The notes under the pieces were generated by a model. The model ran no database searches. It was not told the origin of the DNA and saw only the letters and a program-made list of their open reading frames with translations. A program made the translations under genes and the position numbers. From positions 1,942 to 7,787 of the forward strand of contig MFRX01000017.1 in NCBI GenBank assembly GCA_001784725.1: a DNA stretch of 5,846 bases. The letters are read 5' to 3'. The DNA comes from Candidatus Moranbacteria bacterium RIFCSPHIGHO2_02_FULL_40_12b. GTDB taxonomy: Bacteria; Patescibacteriota; Minisyncoccia; Moranbacterales; 2-12-FULL-40-10. The number at the start of each line of letters is the position of its first letter. The stretch's first letter is position 1. Below, piece after piece: positions 1-5,846 of the stretch.

Positions 1-1037
1 AATGAAGCAATAAGAGAGCTTCCTCCGTAACTTAAAAATGGGAGGGGAATTCCCGCCACTGGAACGATTCCAAGATTCATGCCGATATTAATTGTTGTTT
101 GTAAAAAAAACATCACTAATATTCCAATAGCCAGCAGGTAACCGAAATTATCATTGCTGTTTTCCGCTACTTTTCTGATTCTGGCAAAAAAAACCAAATA
201 GACCGCTAATATGAAAAATGAGCCGATAAGCCCCCACTCCTCGGATATAACCGCAAATATGAAATCAGTGTGTTTTTCTGGAATGAAATTCAGCTGCGAT
301 TGAGATCCATGCCCAACGCCTTTCCCGAGTAATCCGCCTGAACCAATGGCCACCGTGGATTGTATCACATTGTAACCGCTTCCCCTTGGATCCTGTTCGG
401 GACTCAACACATTAAGAATCCTCATTTTTTGATAATCAGCCAGCATAAACCAGCTGATTATAAGGAATAAGGTTATAAAAATCAATAAATAAAAAAAAAT
501 TCTTTTATTAATGCCTGAAACAAGCATCATTCCAAGCCAAATTCCTAAAAGAATAATCAAACTTCCCAAATCCGGCTGGAGAATGACAAGAAAAAACAGC
601 ACTGCTGACAAAAGAAATGAGGAAATTATTCCCGTAACCTCCCCCAGGCGGGATTTTTTTCTGGATATAAAACTTGCTAGAAAGATAATCAGAGACAATT
701 TAGCAAATTCTACCGGCTGAAAATGAAACGACCCGAATCCAATCCATCCTGATGTTCCCCTTATTTTGTCGCCTAAAAATAAAACTAATACCAGAAGAGC
801 AATGGAAGAAAAATATATGTACCGGCTGTAGGACTGAAGATAGCGATAATCAACTATGGAAAAAAAAATCATAACCCCTATTCCCAGAAAAATAAAGGAT
901 ATCTGTTTTAAGAAAATATTATGCTTATTGCCGATTTCCAGAAAAGATATGCTGTAAAGAGATATGATGCTGACAATGACAAGCAGTAATATGGAAAACG
1001 CCAAAATCCAGTCAATTTTTTTAAGCTGTTGAAGCAT
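1..1037 (-). CDS. rodA: RodA/FtsW-type SEDS peptidoglycan glycosyltransferase, 3' end cut by window
   Basis: SEDS-family polytopic membrane protein that polymerises lipid II into glycan strands, normally paired with a class B PBP. I translated the minus strand from the ATG at 1037-1035; 345 residues are visible and the frame is open to the window edge. The sequence is a run of hydrophobic segments starting about residue 10. Family signatures are a QPVE motif (residues 107-110; usually QPSE), the EKHTDFIFAVISEEWG motif with Asp258, the position regarded as catalytic in SEDS proteins, and GIPLPFLSYGGSS at the very end. In homologues only about 15-25 residues follow this last motif, so little is missing. 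The N-terminus (KKIDWILAF) and RGTSGWIGFG look more like RodA than FtsW, but FtsW is not excluded. The start lies 13 nt after the stop of the upstream gene with no clear Shine-Dalgarno, so the two genes are probably co-transcribed. The QPSE-to-QPVE change is the only oddity seen. Confidence 0.93.
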   Translation of the reverse strand, partial: MLQQLKKIDWILAFSILLLVIVSIISLYSISFLEIGNKHNIFLKQISFIFLGIGVMIFFSIVDYRYLQSYSRYIYFSSIALLVLVLFLGDKIRGTSGWIGFGSFHFQPVEFAKLSLIIFLASFISRKKSRLGEVTGIISSFLLSAVLFFLVILQPDLGSLIILLGIWLGMMLVSGINKRIFFYLLIFITLFLIISWFMLADYQKMRILNVLSPEQDPRGSGYNVIQSTVAIGSGGLLGKGVGHGSQSQLNFIPEKHTDFIFAVISEEWGLIGSFFILAVYLVFFARIRKVAENSNDNFGYLLAIGILVMFFLQTTINIGMNLGIVPVAGIPLPFLSYGGSSLIAS

Positions 1038-1050
1038 TTTGCTTTAACTG

Positions 1051-1866
1051 TTATAAAATTTTTAGATTTTCAGGATTAAAAACATTGGATTCCGCGGATG
1101 TCTCAATGTTTTCTCCATTCACTTCTCCGGGAAAACGACTGGGCCAAAAAAGTTTGAACTCCCTTTCTTCATTGGTTCGAAGATCTCTTATTTCCGTTTT
1201 ATTGGCTGCAATAGGATTTCCTTGAAAATCTTTTAATATTACCTTGACCCTGACTAATCCGAAGTCCGTTTTGCTTTCATTGAAAACCGCCCCCATAACT
1301 TCGCAATATCCCGTTCCCGAGGATATAAGATTGAATTTCTTGTTATAAACGCTAAATCTCGGTTTTTGATAATTTTCAAATTCAATCCATTCGGTCTTGA
1401 TAATTTTTACCTCCGCTTCCTTGGGTTCCGCCTTGGCTTCAAGATTGTTCTCAATTAAATTTTTAACTTCCATCGGATAAATGAATTCTGAACCCTTTCT
1501 TTCTGAGAGAGTGTTCCCGCTGCTATCTTTTAGAATAATCAGATAATTAAAAGCCGGACTTCCTAATGATTCATTGGGATTCTTCACCCTGGCAATGACG
1601 TCGTATTTTTTTACTTCGATTCCATCAATAATATCGGACCCGCCATCAATAATATTTTTTTCCTGGATAACTAAATCGCTTGCCTCTATTGGTTTTTTGC
1701 AGGGTTTGCAAGGACCTCCGCAATCCGCCTTTTCTTCCCCTTGGTTCTTTTTTCTGTCAGTGCACGTCGGATTGGGAGCAATGATTGAATAAACCATCCA
1801 GCCCAAAAGTAAAAAAAACGTTACATAAACGACAATGACCGTTGCTCTTTTTGCGCTTCTAATCAT
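1051..1866 (-). CDS. One-pass membrane-anchored extracytoplasmic protein with Cys-rich DCGGPC motif
   Basis: I do not recognise a named gene. The 271-residue product starts with a short basic stretch, one transmembrane segment (about residues 8-30), then a Cys cluster (Cys35, 49, 53, 56, including DCGGPC). Similar Cys-rich motifs recur in surface proteins of CPR bacteria. The rest looks like two related beta-rich domains, each with a 'V.a.V.N.s ... v.ilkD..Gn' pattern (near residues 87-120 and 188-225), resembling FxLYD-type Ig-like domains. The likely topology is N-in, with the bulk outside the membrane. I chose the ATG at 1866 rather than the in-frame TTG at 1896: the TTG lies inside the terminator T-tract, and a strong extended -10 sits just upstream of the ATG. 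The gene precedes the rodA-type gene by 13 nt, so a role in cell-wall synthesis or envelope structure is a reasonable guess, not shown. Confidence 0.8.
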   Translation of the reverse strand: MIRSAKRATVIVVYVTFFLLLGWMVYSIIAPNPTCTDRKKNQGEEKADCGGPCKPCKKPIEASDLVIQEKNIIDGGSDIIDGIEVKKYDVIARVKNPNESLGSPAFNYLIILKDSSGNTLSERKGSEFIYPMEVKNLIENNLEAKAEPKEAEVKIIKTEWIEFENYQKPRFSVYNKKFNLISSGTGYCEVMGAVFNESKTDFGLVRVKVILKDFQGNPIAANKTEIRDLRTNEEREFKLFWPSRFPGEVNGENIETSAESNVFNPENLKIL

Positions 1867-1872
1867 ACTATC

Positions 1873-1881
1873 ATTATAACA
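1873..1881 (-). promoter_or_regulatory. Extended -10 promoter, probably giving leaderless mRNA
   Basis: The minus strand reads TGTTATAAT, a perfect extended -10 (TGn-TATAAT). The hexamer ends 6 nt before the ATG at 1866, so the expected transcription start coincides with the start codon and leaves no leader. No good -35 is visible at 16-18 nt spacing; the upstream DNA is the T-tract of the rRNA terminator. An extended -10 can work without a -35. The promoter would drive the Cys-rich membrane protein gene and probably rodA. Confidence 0.6.
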
Positions 1882-1914
1882 AAAAAATAAAAACAAGCCA
1901 CTGCGGCTTATTTT
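1881..1914 (-). terminator. Intrinsic terminator of the rRNA operon
   Basis: On the minus strand an AAGCC / GGCTT stem with loop GCAGT extends through a T·G wobble and four A-T pairs to about 10 bp. It is followed by a T-rich run (TTTTTATTTTTTT). It lies 25 nt after the outer 5S helix, where rRNA transcription should end. Its T-tract abuts the next promoter. Confidence 0.75.
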
Positions 1915-1938
1915 CAGGCAAGAAATTGGATTAAATCC

Positions 1939-2190
1939 ATGGTTCCTGGCACCGACCTACTCTCCCCCGCCATGCCTTTTTCTACATTGCATTATCTTGG
2001 CGCCGACCTACTCTTGCTCCGAAGAGCTACCATCGGCGCTGGAGTGCTTGACTACCGAGTTCGGGATGGGATCGGGTATCTCCACTCCGCTAAAAGCACC
2101 AAGATAATGAAATCTAGTATTTATATCGGCTTTGGCAGGCGGGGATGGGATCGGGGTGTATCCTCGGCCGCCAAAAACGCCAGGAACCAT
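1939..2190 (-). other. Outer, split 5S-like sequence enclosing the 5S rRNA
   Basis: The sequences flanking the complete 5S are themselves the two ends of a different 5S. The 5' part (2190 down to 2110) carries a helix I strand ATGGTTCCTGGC and a stretch matching the inner 5S through CCCGATCCCATCCC. The 3' part (1989 down to 1939) carries AGAGTAGGTCGG followed by GCCAGGAACCAT. The two helix I strands (2179-2190 and 1939-1950) pair perfectly over 12 bp, with a sequence different from the inner helix I. Two exclusive folds are possible for the middle. In one, CCCCGCC-T-GCC pairs with GGC-AT-GGCGGGG to close the insert. In the other, TTTGGCGG/CTGCCAAA forms helix II and GCCGA/TCGGT forms helix V, with a shortened arm III. 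It could be a decaying 5S copy, a processing stem, or a long 5S with an internal insertion. Confidence 0.75.
1990..2109 (-). rRNA. rrf: 5S ribosomal RNA, complete inner copy
   Basis: Large-subunit 5S rRNA that binds uL18, uL5 and bL25-type proteins. All canonical parts are visible. Helix I is CATTATCTTGGTGC with GCGCCAAGATAATG (14 bp including one G·U). Helix II is GGAGTG/CACTCC. The arm III sequence is CCCGATCCCATCCCGAACTCGG, and the helix IV/V and loop E region runs from GCGCCGATGGTAGCTC to AGAGTAGGTCGGCGC. The length of about 116-120 nt is normal. The mature ends are uncertain by a few bases because the terminal helix is longer than usual. This is very probably the functional 5S. It is unusual only in lying inside a second 5S-like sequence (1939-2190). 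Confidence 0.92.
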
Positions 2191-2373
2191 AAAATTAAAT
2201 GACAATTTCCTATGATCAAGTTTCAAGTAACTATAATCCGCTAACCGGATAAACAAGAATGTTATTGATTTATTAGTACTTCTCGGCTGAACCCGTTACC
2301 GGGTTTACACCTGAAGCCTATCAACCTGGTATTCTTCCAGGAAAACCACCACACTCCTCGCTACCGCTCGGAA

Positions 2374-2488
2374 AATTTTATAATTTTTAATTTTGTAATT
2401 TTTAAATAATTTTCTAATTCTCAAATGTTTTAAACATTAAAAAATTAAGATTTGTTTATAAAATTAAAAATTGGAAATTAAAAATTCA
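2374..2488 (-). repeat. AT-rich expansion in 23S near helix 97
   Basis: About 115 nt, roughly nine in ten bases A or T, placed between 23S blocks where E. coli has the small helix 97 loop. It is closed by a 17-position rRNA-like helix (2357-2373 with 2489-2505; two mismatches, some G·U). Inside are self-complementary AATTTTTAATTTT / AAATTAAAAATT runs and a tip hairpin, AATGTTT/AAACATT (2424-2438). It has no P, Q, R or S element, so it is not a group I intron. It could be retained as an expansion segment or excised as an intervening sequence that leaves fragmented 23S. Confidence 0.75.
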
Positions 2489-2707
2489 TTCTGAACGTTA
2501 GTGAGGAATGTGATATTGCCTAATCTTGAGGTGGGCTTCCCGCTTATATGCTTTCAGCAGTTATCCCGTCCGAACATAGCTACTCGGCAGTGCCCTTGGC
2601 AGGACAGCCGATACACCAGAGGTTCGTTCTTTTCGGTCCTCTCGTACTAGAAAAGAGTCCTCTCAAGCAACCACGCCTACGGCAGATAGAGACCAACCTG
2701 TCTCACG

Positions 2708-3024
2708 CATATTAATCACTTATTGCTAAGTGTATGGACTATAACTTAATCCTTTTTCGTTTTCTTGAATCAGGATTGCTAACGTTTAGTCTCTAGAGGC
2801 CTCCGATACAATATCGGAGTTCCCTCGGTATTGTCCAATATTATAAATGGATTTTACCGATATTAGTTAGCTTCTCTTTTAACATCACGGTTAAAAGCCG
2901 CCATGAATGATGTCGTTAAAATATCCTCGGGTTCAAACAGCTAAAAAACCAACTTATAACTTACGACTCACAACTCACAACAAAAATCGTTGCGGGTTGC
3001 AGGTTGTCAGTTGTTAGTTTCTAA
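2708..3024 (-). ncRNA. Group I intron at 23S position 2593, no ORF
   Basis: A 317-nt intron in helix 93, next to the peptidyl-transferase centre, at the site used by the Chlamydomonas I-CreI intron. The elements are P (ATATCGGTAAAATCC, 2849-2863), Q (GACAATACCGAGGG, from 2835 down), R (CTCTAGAGACTAAACG, 2783-2798) and S (TTAAGTTATAGTCC, 2736-2749). P1 is long: exon GGGTTCAAACCGT (3025-3037) pairs with GCTGTTTGAACCC (2929-2941) with one mismatch and U2593·G. The last base is G (2708). Splicing restores AACCGUCGUGAGACAGGUU, the H93 hairpin. The P1 loop holds an 83-nt repeat-rich hairpin. I found no plausible gene inside. P10 pairing is not evident. Confidence 0.88.
2950..3020. repeat. Imperfect inverted repeat in the P1 loop of the 2593 intron
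   Basis: Two 32-nt arms (2950-2981 and 2989-3020) separated by AAAAATC. Each arm is built of short CAACT/CACAACT-like repeats. About two thirds of positions are Watson-Crick, and many of the rest are transitions that leave G·U pairs in the minus-strand RNA. This suggests the hairpin is kept at RNA level. It extends P1 outward, away from the catalytic core. Confidence 0.65.
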
Positions 3025-3070
3025 ACGGTTTGAACCCAGCTCGCGTACCACTTTAATTGGCGAACAGCCA

Positions 3071-3131
<61 letters not shown>

Positions 3132-3156
3132 ATCGTCGATATGGACTCTTGGATGG

Positions 3157-3189
<33 letters not shown>

Positions 3190-3357
3190 TGATGATCTTC
3201 CACGCTCCTACAAGCGATGGTCGGTTCACTAACTTCCGCTTTCGCGACTGATCGGCTTATGTGCCTTTCAGTAAAGCTGGCTTGTGCGTTTGCGCTATCG
3301 GCCCGATTTCCATCCGGACCTAGCCAACCTTTGTAAACGCCTCCGTTGCCATTTAGG

Positions 3358-4335
3358 CAAATGTGTTAATCTAATTTGTATCGCATGCTGTCAATTATAT
3401 ATTCCTCTACTAATTTCCTGAAATTATTAATTGATTCAGAAATAATATAAATTTGATAGCCATCTTTTTGCTCTCGAAGTTTCGCATTGATTTTGAATTT
3501 ATCTTTCAAAATTTTTATCAATAATAAAACCTCTTTTTTGGCAAAACATTGAGTGTTGATTATTTTAGCCCTATGAAATTTGGATTTTATTGATCCATCA
3601 TCCATAAACCAAACGGCCATGCTTAATGGAGTCAAAAGTTTCCCAATTATTTTAGGAATAACTTTCTTGCCATTAACATAAAACTGTTGAGCGTAAAATC
3701 TGAAACTTCCGTGAGACAAGGTTGAAAACCAGATATTTTCAGTCACAACTCCATTTCTTATTTTTTCTTTACTTTTTGGCTTATTCAGGACAAAATTCTC
3801 AAAACTTTTATACAGCCACTGGACATATTCCGCTTTGTTTGCCGATTGCTCGACTTTTAAGCGATATGTTTTGCCGTTATTTTGAGTTTCCAAATGTCCA
3901 TCGCCAAGCATCAATCCAACAAGAATATCTCGCTGGGCATCACTTATTCTCAATGTTTTTTTATGAGCTTCGATTTCTTTTGAATACATAAATTTGCATT
4001 CAATAATTAGATGTTCCTATTTTACTAAGGAACTCTCTATGTCGCCATAGAGTTCAGACTATATCATCTTCCGATTTTATTCGGAAGGTTAACATTTAGT
4101 CGTTGAGGATTTCCCTGCTGATTGTCCGGTGATAAATTTACATTTACCGCGATTGGCGATTTTCACTTATCTTAACATAAGTACGCCAATATGCCCGGAT
4201 GTTCCAGCATATTGTTAACTTTGCAGTCCAGCGTTGCCGCTAGACGGCCCCTAATCAACCATCTGTTATTCATAAAATTATTACCGCAACGAAGTTGTTG
4301 GGCGGAGATAATAATTTCCACTGTTGATTATGTTG
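3358..4335 (-). ncRNA. Group I intron at 23S position 2262, with homing endonuclease
   Basis: A 978-nt intron inside helix 81. The elements are P (TATGCTGGAACATCC, 4197-4211), Q (GACAATCAGCAGGG, 4113-4126), R (CTCAACGACTAAATG, 4093-4107) and S (GATGATATAGTCTG, 4055-4068). Splicing after U2262 joins GGTCGCCT to CCTAAATGG and restores the GCCUC/GAGGC stem. The last base is G (3358). P1 is short: exon CGCCU against GGGC (4247-4250) with U·G, plus weaker pairs beyond a mismatch. Between the splice site and this guide lies a long hairpin (4252-4330), with stems TAATCAAC/GTTGATTA and AAATTATTA/TAATAATTT, extending the P1 loop. The endonuclease gene follows S, in the P9 region, and nearly reaches the 3' splice site. 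The splice position could slide by one base on sequence alone. Confidence 0.87.
3366..3989 (-). CDS. Double-motif LAGLIDADG homing endonuclease in the 2262 intron
   Basis: A 207-residue intron-encoded endonuclease of the two-motif, monomeric LAGLIDADG class. The first motif is LVGLMLGDG (residues 23-31, Asp30). The second is LSMAVWFMDDGS (residues 122-133, Asp131). Each is followed by a mixed beta/alpha region typical of the LAGLIDADG fold, and the length is normal for the class. Expected role: cleave intronless 23S genes at the 2262 junction and drive homing. It lies downstream of the S element, so unlike the gene in the 1917 intron it does not overlap the catalytic core. Its stop is followed by only 8 nt of intron. 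The ATG at 3989 is taken as start. No Shine-Dalgarno is visible, and translation would have to compete with folding and splicing of the rRNA precursor. Both catalytic acids are present, so it looks intact. Confidence 0.92.
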   Translation of the reverse strand: MYSKEIEAHKKTLRISDAQRDILVGLMLGDGHLETQNNGKTYRLKVEQSANKAEYVQWLYKSFENFVLNKPKSKEKIRNGVVTENIWFSTLSHGSFRFYAQQFYVNGKKVIPKIIGKLLTPLSMAVWFMDDGSIKSKFHRAKIINTQCFAKKEVLLLIKILKDKFKINAKLREQKDGYQIYIISESINNFRKLVEEYIIDSMRYKLD

Positions 4336-4384
4336 AGGCGACCGCCCCAGTCAAACTACCCACCAGGCACTGTCCCCGAACCGG

Positions 4385-4540
4385 TAAAAAATCGGAATTT
4401 TCAATTTCTAATTTTCAATTTTCAATGAATTTTCAATGCTTCAATTTATCAATGACTAAAAAGTTTGAAAATTTTATCATTGTAAATTGGAAATTGTTTG
4501 AAAATTGATAATTGAAAATTGTGAATTTCCAGTCTTTTAA
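4385..4540 (-). repeat. AT-rich self-complementary insertion in 23S helix 79
   Basis: A 156-nt insertion capping helix 79, whose stem remains (CTGAACCG, 4541-4548, with CGGTTCGG, 4377-4384). It consists of short tandem units of the form AATTTTC(AATG). Its two arms (about 4393-4450 and 4480-4530 on the plus strand) are imperfect reverse complements, so it should fold into one long AU-rich hairpin. There are no group I core elements and no ORF of interest. It accounts for the whole length excess of this exon over E. coli. Confidence 0.78.
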
Positions 4541-4798
4541 CGGTTCAGGGTTAGATTTAAAACTCCAGCAGGGTGGTATTCCACTGTTGCCTCCGTCCGC
4601 CCCAGAAGGCGGATTTCATCGGCTCCCACCTAAGCTCGGCAGCCAAAACTCTAAATCAATACCAAGTTGTAGTAAAGCTCCACGGGGTCTTTTCGTCTTG
4701 CCGTAGGTCGGCAGCATCTTCACTGCCACTGCGATTTCACCGGGTCCTTCGTTGAGACAGTTTCCAAGTCGTTACGCCTTTGATGCGGGTCGGAACTT

Positions 4799-5026
<228 letters not shown>

Positions 5027-5030
5027 GATT

Positions 5031-5818
5031 TATTTATGTTACTTTCAGCAAAATTATTTCACTGAAAACTTCAGATGAATTAACTCTGAAGCTCATGATT
5101 GCTCATGAGATCGGACTATATCATCGCGCGGAAAATTCTTTTCTAAATTTTCGCGGTTTGGCATATAGTCTCTGAGGATACTCTTGCGATTTTTGAAAAT
5201 CGCCAATTTCATATTTTCTTTTTCTGCCCTTGCCTTCATTTAATTCTTCTCGAAATTTAACAATTTCTTCTAAACCTTGAAAAGTTAAGTGTTCTTTTCT
5301 GAATACTTTTTCGGCAATCTGGCAAAAAATAGAAAAATTTTTCTTTTTTTGCTGGGAGCGAAAATTGAATTTCCTAAAAAACGGAATTATTCGCTCTTGA
5401 ATCGACAAAGGATTAGAGCAGACATACATATGCAGTCCGTCCTTCCTTTGTTGAATTCTTCCACATCCTAAATATTTTTTTAGTTGTGAAAGAATATAAG
5501 ATTCTTTCTGGGACACATTAAAGGTCAGAACCACTTGCCACTTCATTAAATGATCATCTCTCTTGCGAAGAGAAACATTGAAGCTTCCCTCGCCATCCGT
5601 GAATCCTGCCAAATAATTTCCCCATTCTAACGGAATCTTATTTAACCAATTTTGATTGCTCATAGATTTTTTAGAGTCTTTCCTGCTGATTGTCCGGCAT
5701 CCTGATCACTCAAGACACAGAAAATGATTTTTACTGCTCCTTTTATTTTGAAGCGAGTACATTTTTTACTCCGGATTTTCCAGCAAATAGCCAAATTTTA
5801 TAACTACAATCGTCAATT
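5031..5818 (-). ncRNA. Group I intron at 23S position 1917, with homing endonuclease, terminal A
   Basis: Self-splicing ribozyme of 788 nt inside H69. The core elements are P (TTTGCTGGAAAATCC, 5773-5787), Q (GACAATCAGCAGG, 5682-5694), R (CTCAGAGACTATATG, 5162-5176) and S (GATGATATAGTCC, 5113-5125). P7 pairs GACTATAT with ATATAGTC. A hairpin of CGCG-AAAATT with AATTTT-C-CGCG fits P8. The guide is unusually clear: the 5' exon AUAACUAU pairs with GUAGUUAU (5800-5807), with the U·G wobble at U1917. The adjacent GACGAUU pairs with the 3' exon AAUCGUC as a 7-bp P10. Splicing there restores a perfect H69 stem (GGCGAU/AUCGUC). The last intron base is therefore A (5031), not G. The site is that of Coxiella burnetii Cbu.L1917, an intron also reported to end in A. 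The endonuclease ORF sits between Q and S. Confidence 0.9.
5121..5663 (-). CDS. Single-motif LAGLIDADG homing endonuclease in the 1917 intron
   Basis: A 180-residue intron-encoded DNA endonuclease expected to cut intronless 23S alleles near the insertion site and promote intron spread. One LAGLIDADG motif is visible, LAGFTDGEGSF at residues 18-28. Glu25 takes the place of the metal-binding acid (Asp20 in I-CreI LAGFVDGDG). A single motif implies a homodimer, as in I-CreI. The C-terminal half is very basic (for example residues 139-150 and 169-180). The ORF starts in the loop after Q. Its last 18 or so codons are the intron's R, P3', P8 and the beginning of S, so the coding sequence is constrained by the ribozyme. 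No Shine-Dalgarno lies at normal spacing; the only AGGA is about 18 nt upstream and belongs to Q. The start at 5663 is the first ATG with the full N-terminus. The cleavage target is inferred. Confidence 0.9.
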   Translation of the reverse strand: MSNQNWLNKIPLEWGNYLAGFTDGEGSFNVSLRKRDDHLMKWQVVLTFNVSQKESYILSQLKKYLGCGRIQQRKDGLHMYVCSNPLSIQERIIPFFRKFNFRSQQKKKNFSIFCQIAEKVFRKEHLTFQGLEEIVKFREELNEGKGRKRKYEIGDFQKSQEYPQRLYAKPRKFRKEFSAR

Positions 5819-5846
5819 ATAGTTATCGCCGACGTTCACTGGCGCT

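Noticed and set aside
511..720. Plus-strand 69-codon frame.
   Set aside because: Antisense to the rodA-type gene, whose SEDS motifs are clear on the minus strand.
2238..2252. ATCCG/CGGAT hairpin just after 23S as a terminator.
   Set aside because: Short stem with no T-tract on the minus strand, and 5S follows in the same direction.
1939..2256. Open frames on both strands across the 5S region.
   Set aside because: They are chance frames through rRNA. The sequence is fully explained by 5S structure.
2374..2488. AT-rich 23S insertion as a fifth intron.
   Set aside because: No P, Q, R or S element and no U·G guide. It extends an rRNA helix instead of interrupting a conserved core sequence.
3722..3991. 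Plus-strand open frame opposite the 2262 intron endonuclease.
   Set aside because: Shadow of the LAGLIDADG gene, with no domain and no start signal.
4191..4755. Plus-strand frames across 23S helices 74-80 and the start of the 2262 intron.
   Set aside because: The region is conserved rRNA and ribozyme core on the other strand, with no protein similarity.

Overview
The window reads almost entirely on the minus strand: the 3' part of a heavily intron-interrupted 23S rRNA gene, then 5S rRNA, an intrinsic terminator, a small secreted or membrane-anchored protein gene, and a rodA-type gene that runs off the left edge. Several features suggest a Candidate Phyla Radiation (Patescibacteria, perhaps Parcubacteria-like) bacterium: self-splicing introns and AT-rich expansions in 23S rRNA, a one-pass membrane protein with a Cys-rich Asp-Cys-Gly-Gly-Pro-Cys motif, AT-rich coding sequence and very short spacers. 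This assignment is inference; no taxon-specific marker was searched.

23S region (about 2252 to 5846, 5' part outside the window). By comparison with remembered E. coli 23S, four group I introns interrupt it, after U1917, U1951, U2262 and U2593. They lie at 5031-5818 (788 nt), 4799-4996 (198 nt), 3358-4335 (978 nt) and 2708-3024 (317 nt). In each I can see the conserved P, Q, R and S core elements. The exons between them are 34, 463 and 333 nt. The 1917 and 2262 introns each carry a LAGLIDADG homing endonuclease gene (single-motif and double-motif respectively). The 1951 and 2593 introns have no ORF. The 1917 intron appears to end in A rather than the near-universal terminal G, and a perfect P1/P10 guide helix supports that. 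Two AT-rich insertions without intron core signals extend 23S helices near H79 (4385-4540) and H97 (2374-2488).

5S region (1939-2190). A complete 5S rRNA (1990-2109) sits inside a second, outer 5S-like sequence. The outer 5' and 3' parts flank it and still form a perfect 12-bp terminal helix. This nested layout is the most unusual structure in the window.

Protein genes. A terminator after 5S is followed at once by an extended -10 promoter placed so that transcription should start at the ATG of the next gene, which implies a leaderless mRNA. That gene (1051-1866) encodes a one-TM extracytoplasmic protein. It is followed after 13 nt by a rodA-type SEDS glycosyltransferase gene (1-1037, last residues missing), so the two probably form one operon for envelope growth.
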